A stretch of 64,000 nucleotides of DNA from an uncultured Oscillospiraceae bacterium (GTDB lineage Bacteria; Bacillota; Clostridia; Oscillospirales; Ruminococcaceae): contig CAKSLF010000007.1 of the NCBI GenBank assembly GCA_934466455.1, positions 24,441 through 88,440 on the forward strand, in the 5' to 3' direction. Position numbers and translations under genes: made by a program. The notes under the pieces are model-generated. The model worked only from the letters and a program-made list of their open reading frames with translations. It did no database searches and was not told the DNA's origin. Below, one piece after another: positions 49,556 through 58,051 of the stretch (positions are counted from its first letter, which is position 1; each line of letters opens with the position of its first letter).

Positions 49556-50161
49556 TTGGCTGAAAAAATGCAGAAAAAAATAAGCGTACTTATTGCGGAT
49601 GATGATTTTGCCATAAGAAACGCTTTTAGAGAGGCGGTTGCAGACAGCCGGTATGAGGTCGTGTTTGAGGCGGGAAACGGAGTTTCCGCTATTGATGCGG
49701 CGAGAAAAATAAAGCCGGATATGGCGGTTTTGGATATAGAGATGCCGCTTTGCGATGGGATAACGGTATGCGGATTGCTTACGGAAGAAAATCTTGTACA
49801 TTGCACGGTTATGCTGACCTCATTTGAAACCGGGAATTATATCAACTCTGCTATTGAAAAAGGTGCAGAAGGATACATAACAAAACCTTTTGCACGGGAC
49901 CAGCTTCTTTCCGTGCTTGATATGTGTTATGCGCAGAGTAAGGAAAGATATATGCTCAAAAAAGACTGTGTAAACCTTAAAAAGAAGCTTGACAGCAAGG
50001 AAGTAACAAATCGTGCTAAGCTTATCGTTATGGAAAACCGCAGCCTTGACGAAAATGACGCTTACAAGTATTTAAGAGAAATGAGCAAAAGAAAAGGCGT
50101 TTCCGTCGAAACAGTTGCAGAGATGATTATTGCCGAATGGGAGAACAGCAGAAGTGAATAG
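49556..50161 (+). CDS. eutV: ANTAR-domain response regulator, EutV-like
   Basis: A 201-residue response regulator with intact receiver: acidic triad A-D-D-D (15-17), phospho-acceptor Asp60 in A-V-L-D-I-E-M-P, and T-K-P-F lysine near 112. The C-terminal ANTAR domain contains R-A-K-L-I-V-M-E-N, then D-A-Y-K-Y-L-R-E-M-S. In Enterococcus and Clostridioides, EutV phosphorylated by EutW binds paired RNA hairpins to prevent termination in eut leaders. Start TTG at 49556 lies seven bases after GGGAGG. Confidence 0.88.
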   Translation: MAEKMQKKISVLIADDDFAIRNAFREAVADSRYEVVFEAGNGVSAIDAARKIKPDMAVLDIEMPLCDGITVCGLLTEENLVHCTVMLTSFETGNYINSAIEKGAEGYITKPFARDQLLSVLDMCYAQSKERYMLKKDCVNLKKKLDSKEVTNRAKLIVMENRSLDENDAYKYLREMSKRKGVSVETVAEMIIAEWENSRSE

Positions 50162-51569
50162 TATCACAAGAACGCTTTGCCAAAAATATACGAACCTTAC
50201 CGATGATGAAATAACCCATATAGAAGAGATGAATGCCATGCTCCAACCCCTCGCAAATGCGGAGCAGGCGGATGTCTTTATTGATTGCCTTTCTTTTACG
50301 GGAAAAACTGCCATAGTTGTTTCGGAAGCAAAGCCCCAAACCGTACCGTCAAACTATTCCATTCCGATTTTGGGAATGCTTGTCGATTTGAAAAATGAGC
50401 CTGCCGTTGACCGTACCTTTAGGTTTTTGAAACCCACAAACGGGATGCTTGCCGTTTCTATGCCGGAGGGGCGAAAAATCGTCCAAACGACGGAGGGGAT
50501 TTTCTTTAATCAAAAGTTAATAGGCGTCCTCATTTTTGAAAAGAAAGCCGATACCGAGGAAAGCGAAAAACAAAGCCCGAAGCAATTTGAGGAACCGGGA
50601 AGCAAGGAAACGGCAAACTTTTTCGGGAATCTTACCCTTCAGATAATCGAGCATCTTAATGAATCTGTAATTCTAATCGGAATGAATGACGAAGTGGTTG
50701 CCTGCAACACTGCAGCAAGAAAGCTGTATGCAGAAAAGCTTGGCTATGTTGAGGATATAATGTCTATGACCCTCAATAATATTCAGCCGGACTCCGACGA
50801 ATATTTTCTTCCCGGCAACGATATAAATAAAACCGGAATAAAGGAAAGGGAGGTTACCGTTCGTTCCCATAATATTCACTATACAATGGTGCCTATTTAT
50901 TCCGATTCCATAAAGCTTGCTATAATAATCGACGATGTAACTAATCTTAGAGAGCAGGAAAAAAAGAGCGGAACACAGGAAATTGCAATGCGGGAACAGC
51001 GGCACCGTATAAAAAACAGCCTTATCCTTCTTTCCGGAATGCTTCGCAGTCAGGAAAAATATGCGGACGAGCTGGACTCCGGCATGATTCTTAGGGAAAC
51101 AGCGGGAAGAATAAACGCCGTTGCCGCAACCATGGAGGAAATCGTACATATTACCGATAAAAAAGTTTCTCTTCGTTATATTATCGAAAAAGTTCGCACA
51201 AATGTGCTGCAAAGTTCGTTAAGTACCATTCAGCCCGTTACAATAAAGATTTCCGTGGACGATATTGATGTTCCGTCGCAATACGCTTCTCCGATAGCAC
51301 TTGTGGTAAACGAGCTTTTGCAAAACGCAATGAAGCACGCTTTTCCCTCCGGAAAAAACGGTATAATTACCATAACAAGCGAAACGGGAGCTCTTTCTAC
51401 AAAAATTTCCGTAAAGGACGACGGAATTGGTTTTTATACCGATGTTGCCACAAAAAACGGAATGGGCTTTGATATAGTAAAAACCATAGTAAAAGAAAAG
51501 CTTAATGGGGAAGTAGAGATAAATTCTTCCTCCGAAGGAACGGAAGTCAGCTTTGACTTTATTGATTAA
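50154..51569 (+). CDS. eutW: Sensor histidine kinase, EutW/PdtaS-like
   Basis: A soluble 471-residue kinase without membrane segments. An N-terminal PdtaS-type sensory domain (about 1-140, family-associated with ethanolamine sensing) is followed by a PAS-like region (about 165-265). A HisKA_2 dimerisation domain has H284 in Q-R-H-R-I-K-N-S-L, and the ATPase domain shows N-E-L-L-Q-N-A-M-K-H and D-D-G-I-G-F. GTG at 50154 overlaps the end of the response regulator gene by eight bases and has GGGAG upstream; the frame is open from 50130. The partner is the upstream response regulator. Confidence 0.87.
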   Translation: MNSITRTLCQKYTNLTDDEITHIEEMNAMLQPLANAEQADVFIDCLSFTGKTAIVVSEAKPQTVPSNYSIPILGMLVDLKNEPAVDRTFRFLKPTNGMLAVSMPEGRKIVQTTEGIFFNQKLIGVLIFEKKADTEESEKQSPKQFEEPGSKETANFFGNLTLQIIEHLNESVILIGMNDEVVACNTAARKLYAEKLGYVEDIMSMTLNNIQPDSDEYFLPGNDINKTGIKEREVTVRSHNIHYTMVPIYSDSIKLAIIIDDVTNLREQEKKSGTQEIAMREQRHRIKNSLILLSGMLRSQEKYADELDSGMILRETAGRINAVAATMEEIVHITDKKVSLRYIIEKVRTNVLQSSLSTIQPVTIKISVDDIDVPSQYASPIALVVNELLQNAMKHAFPSGKNGIITITSETGALSTKISVKDDGIGFYTDVATKNGMGFDIVKTIVKEKLNGEVEINSSSEGTEVSFDFID

Positions 51570-51698
51570 CCGTATGTTGTTGACCTGAAGGAAGGCAATT
51601 TACATAAATGCTTTCAGAACAAAATTCAAAAAAGAAATGAGGGGAAATTTAGTAAACACTTATTCTTTGGCGCAAACAAAAGAAAGGAGAATACTACT

Positions 51699-53069
51699 TT
51701 GAAACTTAAAACCAGACTTAACGGAAAAACTTTTGAATTCCGTGATGTCAAAGATGTTCTCGCAAAGGCAAACGAACCGAAATCCGGCGACAGATACCTT
51801 GGAATCGCACCGGAAACCGTTACCGAAAAGGTAGCCGCAAAGGTTGTTCTCAGCGAGCTTACTGTCGCAGACATCACCGAAAACCCTGTTGTACCTTATG
51901 AAAAAGACGAGGTAACCAGAGTTGAGATCGACAGCATGAACCGCCGTCAGTATGACAAGATGAAAAATATGACCATTGCAGAGGTTCGTGAGTGGATTAT
52001 GCAGCATACCACCACCTCCGACGATCTCTATCGTGCAAGCTATGCTTTCATCGGCGAAACCGTTGCGGCAGTTGCAAAAATTTGCTCTGCTTCCGACCTT
52101 ATTTACGGTTCCAGCAAGTGCTTTAGACCTACCCGCTGCGAAACCCAGCTTGGTCTTCCCGGAAGACTCAGCTTCCGTGCTCAGACCAACTCCAGCACCG
52201 ACGACCCCGACACAATCCTGCTCGGCATACAGGAAGCCGTTTCCTACGGTTCCGGCGACGCCTGCTTCGGCATTAACCCCGTTGAAGACACCGTAGAAAC
52301 CACCCAGAGAATTTCTCATAAGCTCCGTGACTTTAAGGACCAGTGGGAAATCCCGACCCAGATTACCGTTCTTTCTCATATCACTACCCAGATGCAGGCG
52401 GTTCGTGAGGGTGCTCCGCTCTCTATGTTCTTCCAATCCATTGCCGGTACTCAGGCGGCCTGCGAAGCCTTCGGCGTAGACAAAGATCTTCTTCTTGAGG
52501 CTTATGACCTTGCGAAAAAGGAGTGCTACGGCACCGGTATGAATAAGCTCTATTTTGAAACCGGTCAAGGTTCAGAGATGTCTATCGACTGTGACGAAGG
52601 CGCAGACGAGATGACCCTTGAGGGTCGTACCTACGGCTTTGCCCGTGCGTTTGAGCCGTTTATGGTGAACAATGTAACCGGTTTTATCGGACCGGAAACC
52701 ATTTATGACGGCAAGGAAATGATTCGCGGCAACCTTGAAGACCACTTTATGGCAAAAATCATCGGACTTCCTATGGGTATGGCTCCCTGCTTTACCAACC
52801 ACACCGGTATTACCCAAGACGACCAAGAAATCGCATGCCTGCTGCTTAACGCCGCCAACTGCAACGACTACATGGGCGTTCCCATGGGCGACGACGTTAT
52901 GCTTGCATATCAGGATGTTTCCTTCCATGATGACAATACAATGCGTGAACTAAGCCACAGACTTCCTGCTCCCGAATTCCACGAGTGGGCAATGAAGATG
53001 GGCATTTTGGACGAAAAAGGCAGACTTACCGAGCGTGCCGGCGATGCGTCCATATTCTTCGCTAAATAA
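51699..53069 (+). CDS. eutB: Ethanolamine ammonia-lyase large subunit
   Basis: Catalytic subunit of the adenosylcobalamin-dependent lyase that converts ethanolamine to acetaldehyde and ammonia. The 456-residue protein has the full family length. Core barrel segments include A-Q-T-N-S-S-T-D-D-P, F-E-T-G-Q-G-S-E and A-N-C-N-D-Y-M-G-V-P-M-G-D-D. Start TTG at 51699 follows AAAGGAG. Codons are strongly C-ending compared with the regulators upstream, consistent with abundant expression. No cobalamin riboswitch is visible in the 129-base gap before it. Confidence 0.96.
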   Translation: MKLKTRLNGKTFEFRDVKDVLAKANEPKSGDRYLGIAPETVTEKVAAKVVLSELTVADITENPVVPYEKDEVTRVEIDSMNRRQYDKMKNMTIAEVREWIMQHTTTSDDLYRASYAFIGETVAAVAKICSASDLIYGSSKCFRPTRCETQLGLPGRLSFRAQTNSSTDDPDTILLGIQEAVSYGSGDACFGINPVEDTVETTQRISHKLRDFKDQWEIPTQITVLSHITTQMQAVREGAPLSMFFQSIAGTQAACEAFGVDKDLLLEAYDLAKKECYGTGMNKLYFETGQGSEMSIDCDEGADEMTLEGRTYGFARAFEPFMVNNVTGFIGPETIYDGKEMIRGNLEDHFMAKIIGLPMGMAPCFTNHTGITQDDQEIACLLLNAANCNDYMGVPMGDDVMLAYQDVSFHDDNTMRELSHRLPAPEFHEWAMKMGILDEKGRLTERAGDASIFFAK

Positions 53070-53089
53070 GAAAGGAGGCTGCGAATATA

Positions 53090-53959
53090 ATGAACGATAC
53101 CGAACTTATGAAAATCATCCGTGAAGCTATCGCTGAAGCCACCAAAGGTGACAAAGCAGCTTCCAAATGCAACACTGCTTGTGTTTGCGACGGAGAAGTA
53201 GAAGACATCTCCGCATACAGCCTTAGAGATGAATTCAACATTCCGAATCCCTATAACAAAGAGGAATATATGCGCATTAAAGCAAAGACCGACGCCCGCC
53301 TTGGCGTATGGCGTTGCGGTCCTCGTCCTCTTACCAAAACTACCCTTCGTCTTCGTGCCGATAACGCTGCCGCTATGGACGCCGTTTTCAACGACGTTGC
53401 ACAGGAATGCCTTGACAGGAACAACCTCAAGGCATATCAGACCAAGTGCGACAGCAAGGAAACCTACCTCACCAGACCCGACCTCGGCCGTGTTTTCGAT
53501 GACGAAACCGCCGCACAGATTAAAAAGGACTGCGTAAACGATCCCGATGTCCAGATTATTGTTTCCGACGGACTTTCTTCTTCTGCTGTTGAAGCAAACA
53601 TTGATTCCGTTCTTCCCGCACTCTTTAACGGACTTAAATCCACCGGACTTAAAGTTGGCACTCCCATCTTTGTAAAGTACGGCCGTGTAGGTGCAGAGGA
53701 TTCCATTGCAAAGCTTCTTAATGCAAAGGTCACCGTAATTCTCTTGGGAGAAAGACCCGGCCTTGCAACCTCCTCTTCGCTGTCCGCATATTGCGTTTAC
53801 GGCGGCTATCCCGGTATTCCCGAAGCAAACCGTACCGTTGTTTCCAACATTCACAAAAACGGTACTCCGCCTGTTGAAGCCGGCGCATACATTGCCGAGC
53901 TTTGCGAGCAGATGTATAAGAAAAAGGCCTCCGGTCTTGACCTTAAAGCAACCAACTGA
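53090..53959 (+). CDS. eutC: Ethanolamine ammonia-lyase small subunit
   Basis: The 289-residue B12-binding partner of EutB. The N-terminal 55 residues form a linker containing T-A-C-V-C-D-G. The conserved core starts T-D-A-R-L-G-V-W-R-C-G-P-R-P and includes T-R-P-D-L-G-R, I-V-S-D-G-L-S-S and the E-R-P-G-L segment that contacts cobalamin. It follows eutB by 20 bases behind AAGGAGG. No shell, eutA, eutL or acetaldehyde dehydrogenase gene follows; a terminator ends the locus. Confidence 0.95.
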   Translation: MNDTELMKIIREAIAEATKGDKAASKCNTACVCDGEVEDISAYSLRDEFNIPNPYNKEEYMRIKAKTDARLGVWRCGPRPLTKTTLRLRADNAAAMDAVFNDVAQECLDRNNLKAYQTKCDSKETYLTRPDLGRVFDDETAAQIKKDCVNDPDVQIIVSDGLSSSAVEANIDSVLPALFNGLKSTGLKVGTPIFVKYGRVGAEDSIAKLLNAKVTVILLGERPGLATSSSLSAYCVYGGYPGIPEANRTVVSNIHKNGTPPVEAGAYIAELCEQMYKKKASGLDLKATN

Positions 53960-53984
53960 TCTGCAATCGGTTTATAGAAGAAAA

Positions 53985-54016
53985 GCGGTGCTCAAAATGA
54001 GCACCGCCTTTTTTTT
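53985..54016 (+). terminator. Terminator of the eut operon
   Basis: GCGGTGCTC paired with GAGCACCGC across an AAAAT loop, followed by CT8. It is another member of the GTGCTC terminator group. Confidence 0.92.
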
Positions 54017-54103
54017 CGCTGCGGAAATCTGAGCATAGCCGGGAGGACGCAATGCTCAAATTTATATTTTACAGGAGCACATAAAAAATATTTCAAAATG
54101 CTC

Positions 54104-54132
54104 TTGACAAATAAATTTAAAGGTGATATATT
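54104..54132 (+). promoter_or_regulatory. Promoter of the tryptophan transporter operon
   Basis: TTGACA (54104-54109), 17-base spacer, TATATT (54127-54132), just before the T-box leader. Confidence 0.85.
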
Positions 54133-54138
54133 TAACTC

Positions 54139-54424
54139 AATATTTTAATAAATCAAACCAGTGATTGAGAATAGTAGTTTTCCCTATGGCTTAAAGAGAG
54201 CGGCAGGCGGTGGAATTGCCGTAACCTAAAGAAAGTGAATGGACTCATGAGGGAAGAAAGAAAGCAAAAGCCTTTTTGCGAGTAATGTCTTCCGGCGTCG
54301 GACCGTTACCAGACCGAGCGGATATGTTTGTATCCGGCAGAGTGGGCTTTTTGCCAATTCAGGTGGTACCGCAGAGATTTTGTTAAGTCTTTGTCCTGTT
54401 TTTATCAGGACAAAGACTTTTTTG
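54139..54424 (+). ncRNA. T-box riboswitch, probable tryptophan specifier
   Basis: Leader of about 285 bases with the T-box hallmarks. An AGTAG loop-E element lies near 54170. The Stem I apical region with AGAGAG and the GGTGGAATTGCC segment follow. GAA precedes the probable specifier codon TGG at 54240-54242. The T-box core AGGTGGTACCGC is at 54361-54372. A 14-bp terminator (54385-54398 with 54406-54419 and T run) follows. Uncharged tRNA-Trp would stabilise the antiterminator. The codon choice agrees with the trpXYZ-like transporter behind it. Confidence 0.92.
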
Positions 54425-54441
54425 TTTATACGGAGGAAAAA

Positions 54442-54483
54442 ATGATGAAGCGATGGCGAAAAATGAAATATGTGTGCTTATAA
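54442..54483 (+). CDS. Possible 13-residue leader peptide with a Trp codon
   Basis: ATG at 54442, six bases after CGGAGG, opens a 13-codon frame ending TAA at 54481-54483. The product has one tryptophan (fifth codon) among lysines and arginines. It lies between the T-box terminator and the binding-protein gene, whose own start is 31 bases after this stop. It could tune translation of the operon or be an accidental frame; the ribosome site is as good as that of the real gene. Confidence 0.45.
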   Translation: MMKRWRKMKYVCL

Positions 54484-54513
54484 AATTTTTATGTTATTTC
54501 GGAGGAAACAAAG

Positions 54514-55485
54514 ATGAAAAAAATAATTGCATTTGTACTTTCTATAATTATGATTTTTGCATTTGCCGGGTGCAGCGGTGAAAACAACGAAAAAAATGAA
54601 GGACTTAAAGTCGGAATTATTCAATATATGAGTCACCCTTCTCTTGATAACTGCTATAACGGAGTTATAAGTGCGCTTGAGCAATCCGGGTTTGACTATA
54701 CCGTTGATTATCAGATTGGTTCAAGCAGCTCTGCCGATGCAGACTGCACAAATTTTGCAAAAAATATGGTCGCATCGGACTACGATATAATAATCGCTAT
54801 TGCAACTCCCGCTGCAAAGGCTGCCTTCGCAGCAACGGACGATACCGATATTCCCGTAATATTCTGTGCGGTATCCGATCCGGTCGCTGCGGGGCTTGTT
54901 GAGAATATGGAAGCTCCGGGTTACCTCTGCACGGGTACATCCGATGTGCTTGACCTTGAGGCGCAGGTCGCCCTTATCAAGGCAATGCAGCCGGAGGTTA
55001 AGAGCATAGGTATTCTTTACACTTCCTCCGAGGATAACTCCATAACCAACCTCAAAAACTTCAAGGCAATCTGCGACAAAGAGGGTATAGAGGTCGTTGC
55101 AACTGCGGTTCAGGGCGCAGCAGACATTCCCGCCGCCGCCGAGGAGCTTGCCTCTAAGGTGGATTGCATAAATAATTTTACCGATAACAATGTTGTAAAT
55201 AATCTTTCAGTTGTTCTTAATGCGGCGGATAAATACAAAATTCCGGTATACGGTTCCGAGGAAGAACAAGTTGTAAACGGTTGTCTTGCCTCCGTTTCTA
55301 TCGACTATGTTGCTCTCGGCAAGGTTACGGGAGAAATGGCAGTTTCTGTGCTCAAGGGGGAGGATGCCTCCGCAATGCCGGTAAAAACAATTACAGAAGC
55401 AACACCGGTTATCAACTCCACCGTGCTCAAAAAACTTGGTTTGAGCACGCCGGAGGGCTATTCTGAAGTTAAAACCGTAGATTAA
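54514..55485 (+). CDS. trpX: Tryptophan ABC transporter substrate-binding lipoprotein (TrpX-like)
   Basis: A 323-residue lipoprotein with lipobox F-A-G-C20 and the ABC_sub_bind (PF04392-type) fold: V-G-I-I-Q-Y-M-S-H-P-S-L-D near residue 34, F-C-A-V-S-D-P-V-A-A-G in the middle, and N-F-T-D-N-N-V in the second lobe. TrpX of streptococci belongs to this family and is likewise behind a Trp T-box. The substrate call rests on the riboswitch specifier plus family. Start ATG follows CGGAGG. Confidence 0.87.
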   Translation: MKKIIAFVLSIIMIFAFAGCSGENNEKNEGLKVGIIQYMSHPSLDNCYNGVISALEQSGFDYTVDYQIGSSSSADADCTNFAKNMVASDYDIIIAIATPAAKAAFAATDDTDIPVIFCAVSDPVAAGLVENMEAPGYLCTGTSDVLDLEAQVALIKAMQPEVKSIGILYTSSEDNSITNLKNFKAICDKEGIEVVATAVQGAADIPAAAEELASKVDCINNFTDNNVVNNLSVVLNAADKYKIPVYGSEEEQVVNGCLASVSIDYVALGKVTGEMAVSVLKGEDASAMPVKTITEATPVINSTVLKKLGLSTPEGYSEVKTVD

Positions 55486-55494
55486 GAGGTAGTT

Positions 55495-56424
55495 ATGAGC
55501 ATCTTGAGCACCGTTGAGGTTTTTTTGGAAACAGGACTTGTTTTTTCAATAATTGCAATGGGATATTACATATCCTATCATATTTTGGATTTCCCCGATC
55601 TTACCGTTGAGGGAACTTTCCTTTCCGGCGCAGTTGTTTTTGGAATTTTTGCAAGCAAGGGGCTTAATCCGTGGGTCGGTCTTTTGGCAGCTGTGCTTGT
55701 CGGCGGATTTTTTGGGGCAATTACAGGCGTTCTGCACGTTGCGCTCAAAATTCGTCCGCTGCTTTGTGGAATACTCGTTTCGACCTCGCTTATAACGGTG
55801 AATTTGATTGCCGTTTCCGCAGGAACGGCAGGGGATTTTTCAGGTCAGGCAAGCTCGTCAATTTCCTACGGCAGAACGGTCAAAACCCTGCACGATTACT
55901 TTTTTGTCGGGGCCGTTCCCGCAAAGGTGAACAATATAGGGCTTCGGGACTTGCTTATTTTCCTGCTCGTGACCCTTGTTTGCAAGTTGCTTTTGGATAT
56001 GTATCTTAAAACGAAAAGCGGGCTTCTGCTCCGTGCAGCCGGCAGCAACGAACAGTTTGTAAAAATGCTCGGAATAAATCCCGGCAAAAGCAAAATAATC
56101 GGTCTTGCCATAGGTAACGCCTGCGCCGCCGTTTCCGGTGCGCTTTATACCCATATAAGCGGGAATGTAAACCAAAGTATGGGCATAGGAACGATAGTAA
56201 TAGGTCTTGCTTCACTTATTATCGGAATGTCACTTTTCGGAAAGGTCGGGTTTATGAAGCCTACAACAAAGGTCATCATCGGTTCGGTGATTTACCAGGC
56301 TTGCCTTACGGCGGCGCAGAAAATGGGCGTTCCAAGCGCATATAATAAGCTGATTATGGCGGTTATGTTTACGGCGGCAATAGTGATAAGCAATGCAAAG
56401 AAGGAGGGCGCAAAAAATGCTTGA
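55495..56424 (+). CDS. trpY: Tryptophan ABC transporter permease (TrpY-like)
   Basis: A 309-residue permease of the BPD_transp_2 family with about eight hydrophobic segments. The conserved D-F-P-D-L-T-V-E-G-T-F lies near residue 32-42, and the ATPase-coupling loop L-R-A-A-G-S-N-E-Q-F-V-K-M-L-G-I-N near 180. It begins nine bases after the lipoprotein gene and overlaps the ATPase gene by eight bases. Confidence 0.87.
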   Translation: MSILSTVEVFLETGLVFSIIAMGYYISYHILDFPDLTVEGTFLSGAVVFGIFASKGLNPWVGLLAAVLVGGFFGAITGVLHVALKIRPLLCGILVSTSLITVNLIAVSAGTAGDFSGQASSSISYGRTVKTLHDYFFVGAVPAKVNNIGLRDLLIFLLVTLVCKLLLDMYLKTKSGLLLRAAGSNEQFVKMLGINPGKSKIIGLAIGNACAAVSGALYTHISGNVNQSMGIGTIVIGLASLIIGMSLFGKVGFMKPTTKVIIGSVIYQACLTAAQKMGVPSAYNKLIMAVMFTAAIVISNAKKEGAKNA

Positions 56425-57190
56425 GCTTAAAAATATCTGCACCTCCTTTAATAAAGGCACCGTCGACGAGATGCAGCTTTTCGACAACTTCAATTTCAAA
56501 GTGAACGACGGAGATTTTATCTCCATTGTCGGCTCTAACGGAAGCGGAAAAACAACTCTGCTCAACCTTATTTGCGGTAGCCTTTTTCCGGATAGTGGGG
56601 AAATTGTCCTTGACGGAAGCAATATAACCTCTCTTTGCGAGTATAAGCGGGCAAAAAATATCGGAAGAGTTTTTCAGGACCCAAAAATGGGAACCTGCTC
56701 CGAGCTTACCGTGCTCGAAAATTTTGCCCTTGCCGATAACAAAAACAAAAACTATGGTCTTGGCGCAGCTATAAATAAGGAAAGAACAGAGTATTACCGT
56801 GAACTTTTAAGTGAATGCGGAATGGGTCTTGAAAACAGGATGAATACCCCTGTGGGGCTTTTAAGCGGCGGTCAGCGTCAGGCGATGGCACTTATAATTG
56901 CAGGAATGACCGATATAAGGCTGCTTATTCTTGACGAGCATACGGCGGCCCTTGACCCAAAGTCCTCCGAAACCATAATGGAGCTTACGGATAAGCTTGT
57001 AAAGGAGAAAAATCTTACTGCGGTTATGGTAACTCATAATCTGCGCTTTGCCGTAAACTACGGAAACCGCCTTGTTATGATGCATTCCGGTAATGTTGTG
57101 CTGGATAGGGCGGGAGATGATAAAGCGGCAACAAAAATTGGCGATATTCTTGAAATATTTAACGACATAAGTATTGAATGCGGAAACTGA
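56417..57190 (+). CDS. trpZ: Tryptophan ABC transporter ATP-binding protein (TrpZ-like)
   Basis: A 257-residue ATPase with Walker A G-S-N-G-S-G-K-T-T near residue 40, signature L-L-S-G-G-Q-R-Q, Walker B L-L-I-L-D-E-H-T-A-A-L-D and switch V-T-H-N-L. The D-E-H-T segment with His is typical of this transporter group. ATG at 56417 follows GGAGGG and overlaps the permease stop; the frame is open slightly further upstream, at 56393. It is the last gene of the T-box operon and is followed by a terminator. Confidence 0.9.
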   Translation: MLELKNICTSFNKGTVDEMQLFDNFNFKVNDGDFISIVGSNGSGKTTLLNLICGSLFPDSGEIVLDGSNITSLCEYKRAKNIGRVFQDPKMGTCSELTVLENFALADNKNKNYGLGAAINKERTEYYRELLSECGMGLENRMNTPVGLLSGGQRQAMALIIAGMTDIRLLILDEHTAALDPKSSETIMELTDKLVKEKNLTAVMVTHNLRFAVNYGNRLVMMHSGNVVLDRAGDDKAATKIGDILEIFNDISIECGN

Positions 57191-57193
57191 TAT

Positions 57194-57231
57194 AAAAAAG
57201 CACCGTCGAAAACTCTCGACGGTGCTTTTTT
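57194..57231. terminator. Terminator of the tryptophan transporter operon
   Basis: A 16-bp perfect inverted repeat (57194-57209 and 57216-57231) with six A and six T at the ends. It also faces the convergent SDR gene. Confidence 0.93.
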
Positions 57232-57262
57232 GTGTATATAAATGTATATAGCTTTACATGGC

Positions 57263-58051
57263 TTATTTTTCTTTTACAGGGCTGTTTACAACCTTTGCAG
57301 CCATAGCGGTAAGCCCGCTTGGAAAAACCTTTGAAAGAATTGTTACGGAACGGGTTGCAAAATCGTGAAATGCAACGGATTTACCCTTCATCATTGCAAA
57401 GTAGCCGGTTTTTGCAACATCGGCGGCGTTTGCAGGCTTAAACAACTTGAACATAAGAGCTTTTTCCAAGTTTGCCGCCGCTTCAAAGCCTGTTACAGTG
57501 GGACCGGGGCAAAGTGCGGTTACGGTAACGCCGTCCTTGCGCAGTTCTGCGCCGATTGCCTGAGAGAAGGAGAGCACAAATGCTTTTGAAGCATAATAAA
57601 CCGACATATACGGACCGGGCATATACGCAGCAATGGAAGCGACATTAAGAATTTTTCCGTCGCCTCTGCGGCGCATATCGTTTCCGAAAAGGTGGGTAAG
57701 GTGCATAAGAGCAAGAACATTCAGCTTTACCATTTGCTCCTGCCGCTGCCATTCGGTATCAAAATAGCAATTGTTGTCGCCAAAGCCCGCATTGTTAACA
57801 AGATAGTCAACTCTTATTCCGAGTATGTTGAGTTTATTATAGATGGCGTCTGCGGCGGAGTCTTCTGTAAGGTCTTTTGCTATTGTTATAATGTTTATCG
57901 GATATTTTTCCTCAAGCTCCGCCTTTATTGCGTCAAGCTTATCCTTGCTTCTTGCAACAAGAACAAGGTCGCATTTGCGGGAAGCAAATATTTTTGCGAA
58001 CTCATAGCCCAGTCCGCCGGAGGCTCCTGTAATAAGTGCGGTTTTTATCAT
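57263..58051 (-). CDS. Short-chain dehydrogenase/reductase
   Basis: A 262-residue NAD(P)-dependent oxidoreductase. The cofactor motif T-G-A-S-G-G-L-G-Y-E-F is at the N-terminus, N-N-A-G-F-G near residue 87, the catalytic Ser in N-V-A-S-I-A, and Y-Y-A-S-K with Tyr and Lys near 156-160. It belongs to the DltE/YqjQ-like classical SDR group; substrate unknown. ATG at 58051 with AAAGGAG is chosen; the frame is open about 43 codons further upstream inside the neighbouring gene. It overlaps the amidotransferase gene by four bases. Confidence 0.88.
   Translation of the reverse strand: MIKTALITGASGGLGYEFAKIFASRKCDLVLVARSKDKLDAIKAELEEKYPINIITIAKDLTEDSAADAIYNKLNILGIRVDYLVNNAGFGDNNCYFDTEWQRQEQMVKLNVLALMHLTHLFGNDMRRRGDGKILNVASIAAYMPGPYMSVYYASKAFVLSFSQAIGAELRKDGVTVTALCPGPTVTGFEAAANLEKALMFKLFKPANAADVAKTGYFAMMKGKSVAFHDFATRSVTILSKVFPSGLTAMAAKVVNSPVKEK

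Noticed and set aside
51570..51698. Possible cobalamin riboswitch or ANTAR terminator before eutB
   Set aside because: The 129-base gap is too short for a B12 riboswitch, and I see no T run or strong hairpin; only a weak CTGAA/TTCAG pairing.
51660..53854. Long antisense frames opposite eutB and eutC (302 and 314 codons)
   Set aside because: They are shadows of the two lyase genes, without ribosome sites, and their Val/Gly/Phe-rich composition is typical of reverse-frame reading.
53960..54103. Small frame at 53763-54032 as a gene after eutC
   Set aside because: It lies mostly within eutC in another frame and runs through the terminator; no ribosome site.
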